Assembly (NCBI GenBank): GCA_002478945.1
Contig: DLKM01000030.1
Coordinates: 1-14,642, forward strand
Reading direction: 5' to 3'
DNA: 14,642 bases
Source: Christensenella sp. UBA7588
GTDB lineage: Bacteria > Bacillota > Clostridia > Christensenellales > CAG-917
Shown here: positions 8,082-14,392 of the stretch, piece after piece
Numbering within the stretch: the first letter of the stretch is position 1
Layout of the letters: every line of letters starts with the position of its first letter
The notes under the pieces: model-generated
Told to the model about the DNA's origin: nothing
The model's input: only the letters and a program-made list of their open reading frames with translations
Database searches by the model: none
Program-made: the position numbers and the translations under genes

Positions 8082-11000
8082 ATGAAAAAAGTAATGATAA
8101 GTATACTTATACTCATTCCCGTACTCATAATGTTTATCGTTGCAATGGTGTCCAACATCGTGTCTTTACAGGCATGGATTGCCGTTGACAGCATAGAACT
8201 TTTGTACAAGAACGAGTCGGTCGAAGCAGAGTCTTTGTCCTATTCGTTTGACGATATTGCAAACAAAACTCTTTCCGTTTTCGATTACGTCGACGTGAGA
8301 GTTTATCCCGAAAAAGCCAAAAATTACGTTATCGAATGGCAACTTTCGGGAGACGTAACTTGCACGGACGAGCAGTATCAGGCGTCATACGAAAAATATC
8401 TCAAAGACCGTTCCGCACTCAGAGCAAAACTCGAAGAAGAATTTTCGACGAACGGAAAGTTCGAGGACGAGGACGTTCAAGCCGCCTACGAGGTTGCCAA
8501 AGTCAAATATCCCGACGATACCGCAAAGATTTACGACGAGATGACCAAAATGCTCGTGACGGAAGTCAAACCTGCGTTTGCGTTCGTGGACGAGGCGGGT
8601 AACGCCGTAAAATCAAATTCTACGGGTAAATTCGTCGTAAACGCATTTTGCAGTTGCGAAATCGAAGTAGTCGTCGAGAACATAACCAAAACTCTTTTGG
8701 TATCCGTGAGCGGACAGGACGTCAAAGCCGTCGTTATCGGCAATCTCGGCGGAGACGACGAAAACACTCTCGGTATCGGAGAATCGAAACGTATTGTTCC
8801 CAAATATACGCCGATTGACAGCGTTGTCAATTACACGGTATGGCACGCTCTCGACGAGGATATAGCGACTATCGACCAAAACGGCGTTATAACCGCAAAG
8901 AAAGAGGGAATTGCGAGATTCCAAGTCGACGCAAGCGTTTATTCCTCCGAGGGTAACGAAAATATCCGCTACGTCTCGAGCGACGTTTATACGCTCAAAG
9001 TCGTCAAAAAAGGCGCAAGCACCAAGTACGGCTCTCACTTCAAGGCTCATCAACGCAACTATTCTCTTGAAGAACTCGGAATTTCGAACGAATTTGCAAG
9101 CGTAGAGGGCGCAACCGTCGTCGACGGCTTGCTTTCCGTCAATGACGACGCAACGCAGGTTATCGTGCGTTACGCAGACGGCAGAGGAGACTTCGTAATC
9201 GATATTTGCGACGAAAACGAAATCGCCATAGAAAATTCGCATTATTACGACAAAGACAGCGGTTACATTCTCGCAGTTAAAGAAAATTCGCTTCAACTGA
9301 ACGTAGTGTGGGCTTCTCAAACCAAGCAAGGCACACCTACGGACGTAATTTGGTCGAGTAGCGACGGTCACGTCGTAACGGTGTCGCAAGACGGGCGCGT
9401 AAAGGGCGTAGGAGACGGCATAGTTACGATAGTTGCTTCTTGCGACGGTGTGGAAACGAGCATTACGCTCAACGTTCGCACCAAGATGTCGTCTTTGCAA
9501 CTTCGCACTTCCGACGCGTCGTTGTCTGTCGGCTTTGCGAGAGAAACGGTTTTCGCATCGTACAAATACGTCAACGACGACGTGTCTATCGGAGACGAAA
9601 GAGAAGTCAACGGAGTCAATATCGTCGTTTTGGGAGAGCCTAAACGTACAGACGATATGACTCTCGAGCAATATGCCGAAGCACTCGAATCTTTCTATAA
9701 ATCTTTCGTATTCGAAGTCGTAAGCGGCGGAGAATACGCGTCGTTCGACGAAACCGTTTCCAATAGACTTAAATTCAACCCCGACGCTCTCGAAGGCAAG
9801 GGTAAACAGTCTATTCGCGTACGAGTAAAGGTCAGATACCCCAAATACGAGGGTATAAGCAAGTTTACGTCGCAAGAAGTGACGATAAAAGCCATTTACG
9901 GAGTGGCGGTGTACAACATCGGACAACTCGAAAACGCGGCTCGTTATCAGGAAGATTACGTAGAGTCGAACGAATTTGACGCCGTTTTCAGCGCGGCGCA
10001 AGAAGGCAGAGAGTATACCACTCCCAAGGGAAATATTCAACCGCCCGTCACTACGTTCGAACACGTCGTCGAAGCCACGGGAGAGAGGTATATATCCCGT
10101 AACGACACAACGTCTTTGCGCACTTACGCAATCGTGCTTATGGCAAATTGCGATTACGGCGCGGATATGGACCCCGAGTCCGTTCCGCTTCTCGAAGATG
10201 TGAACAATCGACTCAATATCTTTGGCGATTTGTACGGCAACAACAATATGATTTGTGCCTTGAAAGGGCAGGTAGACGATTATCTGATTCGTTTCTCGTG
10301 GAGTAACATCACGATAAGCAACGTAACGCTCAGAGCAAACAGTATCGATGGAGACGGCAATATCGACGCAGACGATACTACGGCGTTCAAAGGACACGTT
10401 GCGGTCGTCGGCAGCCATCACAACTGGGATAGATTCCACCTTACGGGCATCAGATTCGAATACTGCATCATAGAAAACGCAAGACAAGGTGTTTCCGCCC
10501 GCAATGCAGACATCGAATACGACGGATGTCTGATGCGCAACTTCTTGCAATGCGGTATGTATCTGCCTCATTATATGATTTGGAGAGACGAAGATAAGGC
10601 TTTCAATCCGTATTACTCGCACGTCAAATTTAATAATCTTGTATGCTCCAATCTGTTAGGGTCTGTGATGTCCGCTTCGTACGAGTTGTACACGATTAAA
10701 GGAAAAGACGGTGATTCGTTCATAAACAGATTCGTTCCAAACGGCTCGAGCGAAGAAAACGGACAATACTTTATGGAGAACTTTGCGTCAAAGGGTATCA
10801 ACCTCGAGATTACGCAAACGGGATTCTTCAAAGCATACAACTGGCAAAACCTCAAATCAGCAAACATCATCGATACGGGACAAGAAGTGCCCAACAAAAT
10901 TATCGGCGGCGTAGCCGGCGGAATTATCACGGACAACCCGTCTTTTGCCGACTATCGTTACAGAGACAGCAACAACGAGTATTGGTTCCATATGGCGTTC

Positions 11001-11246
11001 ATTGTCAGCGGCGTGTCGGGAGGCAACGGAGTGTTCGATGAACCTGTCTATGCAAAAGTCAGCCTCGAAGATAACAATCTCGACTGTATTTGCCTCGGCG
11101 ACATCGACGGCAACAGCGGCGACGGCGGTGCAATCGTAAAAGGTATGTTCTCCACAATGCGCATTTACGGCTATCGCAATACGTCTCCGATTACTCCGTT
11201 CTCGAGGTATACTATCAATGCGGAGTTTATCGACTCCCTCCATTAA
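8082..11246 (+). CDS. Giant membrane-tethered Ig-like / beta-helix protein B (paralogue of A)
   Basis: A 1054-residue tandem paralogue of the preceding protein, collinear over its whole length. It shares the MKKVMI-type single N-terminal anchor, the helical insert (about 93-163), a first Big_2-like domain (about 214-307), a second (about 400-467) and a C-terminal beta-helix-like region (FGDLYGNNNMICAL, ITISNVTLRANS). By eye the Ig-like parts are far more alike than the 495-530 and 620-710 regions, which differ in length and sequence. Cysteines at 190, 375, 454, 690, 795, 816 and 824 match A, and an extra pair reads CSC (190/192). AAGAAGG (8066-8072) lies nine bases before the ATG, and the gap from A is 35 bases. 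It ends one residue shorter than A (SLH versus RLHG). Its TAA lies inside the end of a palindromic repeat. Function unknown; paired stoichiometry with A in one complex is an inference. Confidence 0.87.
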   Translation: MKKVMISILILIPVLIMFIVAMVSNIVSLQAWIAVDSIELLYKNESVEAESLSYSFDDIANKTLSVFDYVDVRVYPEKAKNYVIEWQLSGDVTCTDEQYQASYEKYLKDRSALRAKLEEEFSTNGKFEDEDVQAAYEVAKVKYPDDTAKIYDEMTKMLVTEVKPAFAFVDEAGNAVKSNSTGKFVVNAFCSCEIEVVVENITKTLLVSVSGQDVKAVVIGNLGGDDENTLGIGESKRIVPKYTPIDSVVNYTVWHALDEDIATIDQNGVITAKKEGIARFQVDASVYSSEGNENIRYVSSDVYTLKVVKKGASTKYGSHFKAHQRNYSLEELGISNEFASVEGATVVDGLLSVNDDATQVIVRYADGRGDFVIDICDENEIAIENSHYYDKDSGYILAVKENSLQLNVVWASQTKQGTPTDVIWSSSDGHVVTVSQDGRVKGVGDGIVTIVASCDGVETSITLNVRTKMSSLQLRTSDASLSVGFARETVFASYKYVNDDVSIGDEREVNGVNIVVLGEPKRTDDMTLEQYAEALESFYKSFVFEVVSGGEYASFDETVSNRLKFNPDALEGKGKQSIRVRVKVRYPKYEGISKFTSQEVTIKAIYGVAVYNIGQLENAARYQEDYVESNEFDAVFSAAQEGREYTTPKGNIQPPVTTFEHVVEATGERYISRNDTTSLRTYAIVLMANCDYGADMDPESVPLLEDVNNRLNIFGDLYGNNNMICALKGQVDDYLIRFSWSNITISNVTLRANSIDGDGNIDADDTTAFKGHVAVVGSHHNWDRFHLTGIRFEYCIIENARQGVSARNADIEYDGCLMRNFLQCGMYLPHYMIWRDEDKAFNPYYSHVKFNNLVCSNLLGSVMSASYELYTIKGKDGDSFINRFVPNGSSEENGQYFMENFASKGINLEITQTGFFKAYNWQNLKSANIIDTGQEVPNKIIGGVAGGIITDNPSFADYRYRDSNNEYWFHMAFIVSGVSGGNGVFDEPVYAKVSLEDNNLDCICLGDIDGNSGDGGAIVKGMFSTMRIYGYRNTSPITPFSRYTINAEFIDSLH

Positions 11247-11370
11247 ACAACGCTAAACAGCGAATAACTGCGTCAACGCCCGTCCGCTCCAAAATCACGT
11301 ACTAAATGTACGTTGGGTTTTGTTTCGGACGGGCGTTTCCTTGTTCTTCATCTGTTTAGCGTTGTTTAAT
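11242..11370. repeat. Palindromic repeat unit 1 with 19-bp terminal inverted repeats
   Basis: Ends are a perfect 19-bp inverted repeat: ATTAAACAACGCTAAACAG (11242-11260) and its complement at 11352-11370. Inside, AACGCCCGTCCG (11275-11286) pairs with 11326-11337. A central ACGTAC/GTACGT hairpin (11297-11302, 11308-11313) closes the fold. The whole 129 bases can form one long interrupted hairpin in RNA or extruded DNA. The left end overlaps the stop codon of the upstream gene. No protein is encoded, so a MITE-like element, a structured 3' RNA or a weak terminator are all possible. Confidence 0.85.
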
Positions 11371-11497
11371 ATAAGTAATCCAACAGCGAATAACTGCGTC
11401 AAGCGTGCCTTGCTCACAAGTCGTGTACCATAATGTACACTTGGCTTGTTTTCAAGGCACGCTTTCCTTGTTCTTCATCTGTTTAGCGTTGTTTAAT
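11371..11497. repeat. Palindromic repeat unit 2
   Basis: Shares with unit 1 an identical 21-base left flank (11382-11402 versus 11256-11276) and an identical 35-base right flank (11463-11497 versus 11336-11370). Its inner arms differ but are again perfectly complementary: AAGCGTGCCTTG (11401-11412) with 11453-11464, and GTGTAC (11423-11428) with GTACAC (11435-11440). The outer left end before 11382 is degenerate compared with unit 1. Confidence 0.8.
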
Positions 11498-11586
11498 GCG
11501 CTTTGCTTTGCCGCGAGTCTGCCAACTCATTTACTTGCCATTCTCGTGGCACTTTCTCGTCATTCAACTGTTTAGCGCTGTTTAAT
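11498..11586. repeat. Degenerate palindromic repeat unit 3
   Basis: Ends with CTGTTTAGCGCTGTTTAAT (11568-11586), one base different from the right ends of units 1 and 2. It carries its own inner stem, GCCGCGAG (11510-11517) with CTCGTGGC (11543-11550), including one G-T pair. The left flank of units 1 and 2 is missing. It looks like an older or truncated copy. Confidence 0.6.
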
Positions 11587-11653
11587 ATTAAAATACAAAT
11601 CAAACGGCAAATTATTAAACAAATATTAAATAAAACAATTTTGAAACGTGTCG

Positions 11654-11681
11654 TTGACAACTGTTTGTTTTGGTCTATAAT
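11654..11681 (+). promoter_or_regulatory. Consensus sigma-A promoter of the DUF308 gene
   Basis: TTGACA (11654-11659) and TATAAT (11676-11681) both match consensus perfectly with a 16-base spacer. The AT-rich stretch upstream (11587-11650) could act as an UP element. Transcription would start near 11688, just before the ribosome binding site, so the leader is very short and the repeat array is not part of this transcript. Confidence 0.9.
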
Positions 11682-11701
11682 TACTCGACGGAGGTAGAAA
11701 T

Positions 11702-12304
11702 ATGAAAAAGTCAACTACAATTTTATGGTTTATAGCAAGCATTCTTATGATTGCGGCAGGCATCGTGTGCTTTGTGCTTCCTGTCGATAAAGGATTGACG
11801 GTGTTTGCATACGTCATCGGTGCGCTCGTTTTGGTTATGGGTATTGCCGAACTCGCAGCATTCTTCACAAGTGCAGGAATCGTCGGCGGAGGAGCATTCC
11901 TCGCAGACGGCGTGATTACCACTCTTTTGGGTATCGTATTCTTGGCAAACAAGAGCGTCGTGTCCGACATTTTGCCGTTCGTATTTGCGATGTGGTTTAT
12001 CGTAGAGGGTATCGGAGAGCTTTCTTTGGCAATACAGGCAGGTCGCCTCAAAGTGCCTTATTGGTGGACGATTCTCATTTTCGCTATATTTGAAATCGTA
12101 TTCGGATTCCTTGCTTTCTTCGACCCGATTTACAGCGCAATCACGATGCAAGTGCTTATCGGCGTCTCGCTGTTGATACACGGACTTTCGATGCTCGGCG
12201 ATTGGGTGGTCGTTCTTCGTGTCAAGAAATTCTTCAAAGGTTGCTTTGGCAGGGTTTCGGATTTGGCAGGCAACTTCGACGACCAAAGAAACGACGCAGA
12301 ATAA
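11702..12304 (+). CDS. DUF308 / HdeD-like membrane protein
   Basis: A 200-residue protein with about six hydrophobic segments, near 7-26, 32-55, 64-82, 90-110, 120-140 and 146-170. They are arranged as repeated short helix pairs with G-x-x-E spacing (MGIAELAAFF, VEGIGELSLA, EIVFGFLAFF), as in the DUF308/HdeD family. HdeD in enterobacteria is linked to acid resistance, but most DUF308 proteins have no known role, so no function is assigned. A charged cytosolic tail (RVKKFF...FDDQRNDAE) follows residue 172. ATG 11702 follows GGAGG (11690-11694) by seven bases. The gene is a single-gene unit between its own promoter and terminator. Confidence 0.88.
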   Translation: MKKSTTILWFIASILMIAAGIVCFVLPVDKGLTVFAYVIGALVLVMGIAELAAFFTSAGIVGGGAFLADGVITTLLGIVFLANKSVVSDILPFVFAMWFIVEGIGELSLAIQAGRLKVPYWWTILIFAIFEIVFGFLAFFDPIYSAITMQVLIGVSLLIHGLSMLGDWVVVLRVKKFFKGCFGRVSDLAGNFDDQRNDAE

Positions 12305-12325
12305 ATATCGCTATGCAAAATAAAG

Positions 12326-12356
12326 AAATATCGGGTTTATACCCGATATTTTTTTT
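12326..12356 (+). terminator. Intrinsic terminator after the DUF308 gene
   Basis: AAATATCGGGT (12326-12336) pairs perfectly with ACCCGATATTT (12341-12351) around TTAT, followed by more T residues to 12356. It lies 22 bases after the stop codon. Its stem is almost the same as that of the terminator at 14361-14392. Confidence 0.92.
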
Positions 12357-12405
12357 ATGAAAACGCAATATTTTGCCGACTATCGATATTTTTATATTTA
12401 TTGTA

Positions 12406-12434
12406 TTGACAATTTTGTTTTCAAAATTCATTAT
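12406..12434 (+). promoter_or_regulatory. Probable promoter of the second ABC operon, with a dyad in its spacer
   Basis: TTGACA at 12406-12411 is a perfect -35. The -10 is less certain: CATTAT (12429-12434, spacer 17) or the overlapping TATATA (12432-12437). The inverted repeat AATTTTG-N4-CAAAATT (12411-12428) fills the spacer between -35 and the 17-base -10, an ideal place for a repressor. The operon's ribosome binding site follows at 12452-12456. Confidence 0.65.
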
Positions 12435-12461
12435 ATAAAAGCAAAACTTTCGGAGGAAAAT

Positions 12462-13385
12462 ATGCAGGATAACACTCAACGTATCATTGACATAGAGCAT
12501 CTGGACAAATCGTTCGGAGACGTACACGCCGTTAACGACCTTTCTTTTCACGTTAAGCAAGGGGAATTGTTCGCTTTTCTCGGAGTAAACGGCGCAGGTA
12601 AGTCCACGACGATTTCCATTATGTGCGGTTGTCTCAAAAAGGACGCGGGCGAAGTGATTATCGACGGGAAAAACATCGATACGCAGATGCGCGAGATTTC
12701 GTCTCAAATAGGCGTCGTATTCCAAAACTCCGTGCTGGATTCTTTTTTGAACGTCAAGGACAATCTGACGGCAAGGGCGGGGCTTTACGGCATTTTCGGA
12801 GCGGAGGCAAAAGAACGCATAAATCAACTTGCCGAGCTTCTTGATTTCAAAGATTTGCTCAAACGTCCCGTAGGCAAACTCTCGGGCGGTCAAAGACGTC
12901 GTATAGACGTTGCCCGCGCGCTGTTGCATCAGCCCAAAATTCTCATTCTCGACGAACCTACTACGGGTCTCGACCCTCAAACGAGAAAAACGCTTTGGGA
13001 AGTGGTTGACAACTACAGAAAGGAAAAGGGAATGACAGTTTTCCTTACCACGCATTATATGGAAGAAGCCGCCGACGCGGACTACGTCGTTATTCTCGAC
13101 AGCGGAAAAATCGTTGCCGAAGGCACGCCGCTCGAACTTAAAAACGCGTATACGGGCGATTTTATTACCGTTTACAACGCCGACGAGGAACGCGTGAAAG
13201 CGTTGAATCTTCCTTACGAAAAAGTCCGCGACGCATTCAGAATAGAAGTGAAAGATACTGTCGAGGCAAGAGATTTGATTGTCGCGCACCCCGATATGTT
13301 TGTCGACTTCGAGATTGAAAAGGGCAAAATGGACGACGTTTTCCTTTCCGTTACGGGCAAAAAGATGGGAGGTAGCGAAAGATGA
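12462..13385 (+). CDS. ABC-2 type exporter ATP-binding protein
   Basis: A 307-residue DrrA/CcmA-like ATPase. Motifs in order: Walker A GVNGAGKST (41-49); Q-loop Gln88 (VVFQNS); canonical signature LSGGQRRR (140-147); Walker B ILILDEP (160-166) with catalytic Glu165; GLDP D-loop; switch histidine H198 in LTTHYMEEA. A C-terminal domain of roughly 85 residues (about 222-307) follows, as in multidrug or antibiotic exporter ATPases of this branch. ATG 12462 is five bases after GGAGG (12452-12456); an in-frame ATG at 12357 would overlap the preceding terminator and lacks a site. The stop overlaps the permease start in ATGA, showing translational coupling. It is clearly a different lineage from the ATPase at 2306, which has a divergent signature and Q-loop. 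The substrate is unknown. Confidence 0.93.
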   Translation: MQDNTQRIIDIEHLDKSFGDVHAVNDLSFHVKQGELFAFLGVNGAGKSTTISIMCGCLKKDAGEVIIDGKNIDTQMREISSQIGVVFQNSVLDSFLNVKDNLTARAGLYGIFGAEAKERINQLAELLDFKDLLKRPVGKLSGGQRRRIDVARALLHQPKILILDEPTTGLDPQTRKTLWEVVDNYRKEKGMTVFLTTHYMEEAADADYVVILDSGKIVAEGTPLELKNAYTGDFITVYNADEERVKALNLPYEKVRDAFRIEVKDTVEARDLIVAHPDMFVDFEIEKGKMDDVFLSVTGKKMGGSER

Positions 13386-14278
13386 AAGCATTTTTGGCAA
13401 TAACCAAGCGCAATATCAAGATGTTTTTCAAGGATAAAGGTATGTTCTTTATGTCGCTTATCACGCCGATAATCCTTCTCGTTTTGTACATAACTTTCCT
13501 TGCAAACGTATACAGAGACAGTTTTCACTCGTCGATGCCCGACGGTTTTCAGATTTCCGATAAACTTGTAAACGGCACCGTCGGCGCGGAATTGTTTTCT
13601 TCGCTGTTGGCTGTCAGTTGCGTGACTATTGCGTTTTGTTCCAACCTTCTTATGGTGCAAGACAAGGTCAACGGCGTGAGAAAAGACTTGCTGATTACGC
13701 CTATAAAACGTTCCACGCTTGCGGCGTCCTATTTCGTAGGCTCGCTTCTCACGACGCTTATCGTGTCGTATTGCGCGGCGGCGGCTTGCTTTATATACAT
13801 CGCAATCAACGGCTGGTATATGTCTTTTGCGGACGTCGTTCTTGTGCTTGTGGACGTGCTTTTGCTTACGTCGTTCGGTACTGCGCTTTCGTCCGTTGTC
13901 AACGTGTTTATCAAGACCAACGGTCAGGCGACGGCGGTCGGCACAATCGTATCGGCAGGCTACGGCTTTTTGTGCGGTGCATATATGCCCATATCCAACT
14001 TCTCGGACGGACTTCAAAAGACTATGTCTTTGCTTCCCGGCACTTACGGAACGTCGCTCATTCGCAATCACGCATTGAGAGGCGTGTTTGAGGAAATGTC
14101 CGCTCAAGGTTTCCCCGACGAGGTCGTGGACGGCATCGCAAAGAGCCTTGACTGCAAACTTTCGTTCTTCGGCAACGACGTATCCATCGGTGCGATGTAC
14201 GGTGTGCTGATAGGCACGATAGCCGTGTTAATCGGAGTTTATGTGCTGATTTGTGCGCTAAAAAAAGATAAAAACTAA
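13382..14278 (+). CDS. ABC-2 type exporter permease (6 TM)
   Basis: A 298-residue membrane subunit of the ABC2_membrane type, partner of the overlapping ATPase gene. Hydrophobic segments lie near 22-44, 68-92, 114-140, 150-175, 185-205 and 270-292. A larger extracellular loop (about 206-268) sits between the last two. The sequence GYGFLCGAYMPISNF (193-207) followed by LLPGTYG is the familiar G-x-Y-x-P region of this family. GGGAGG (13367-13372) precedes the ATG by nine bases inside the ATPase gene. The gene ends in a basic tail (LKKDKN). A near-copy of its last 20 bases recurs at 14348-14366, followed directly by the terminator. Confidence 0.92.
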   Translation: MKAFLAITKRNIKMFFKDKGMFFMSLITPIILLVLYITFLANVYRDSFHSSMPDGFQISDKLVNGTVGAELFSSLLAVSCVTIAFCSNLLMVQDKVNGVRKDLLITPIKRSTLAASYFVGSLLTTLIVSYCAAAACFIYIAINGWYMSFADVVLVLVDVLLLTSFGTALSSVVNVFIKTNGQATAVGTIVSAGYGFLCGAYMPISNFSDGLQKTMSLLPGTYGTSLIRNHALRGVFEEMSAQGFPDEVVDGIAKSLDCKLSFFGNDVSIGAMYGVLIGTIAVLIGVYVLICALKKDKN

Positions 14279-14366
14279 GTTAAGTGCGCTATTTGGCGTC
14301 TAACTGTGACAGAGCCTCTTGTTCATCAACTCGCGTACGTTTGAGTACGCTAAAAAAGATAAAAAA
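14256..14366. repeat. Imperfect direct repeats flanking a 72-bp spacer
   Basis: CGCTAAAAAAAGATAAAAAC (14256-14275) covers the end of the permease gene and recurs as CGCTAAAAAAGATAAAAAA (14348-14366), one A shorter in the run. The 72 bases between hold GCGTAC/GTACGC and AGAGGCTCT-type small palindromes. The arrangement suggests either an insertion that duplicated the gene end or a tandem duplication followed by decay. Confidence 0.5.
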
Positions 14367-14392
14367 TATCGGGCTTATACCCGATATTTTTT
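14361..14392 (+). terminator. Intrinsic terminator of the second ABC operon
   Basis: AAAAAATATCGGG (14361-14373) pairs perfectly with CCCGATATTTTTT (14380-14392) around CTTATA. A-tract and T-tract flank the GC core, so it could work in both directions. It differs from the 12326 terminator by one loop base within the shared core. It lies 82 bases after the permease stop. Confidence 0.9.

Noticed and set aside
11242..11586. Integron attC array
   Set aside because: Palindromes with variable centres and a stop codon in the left end recall attC sites, but the ends (ATTAAAC/GTTTAAT) do not fit the RYYYAAC/GTTRRRY cores. There are no cassettes between units and no integrase.
11242..11586. CRISPR array
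   Set aside because: Only three unequal, self-complementary units of about 90-130 bases, no short regular repeats with unique spacers, and no cas genes.
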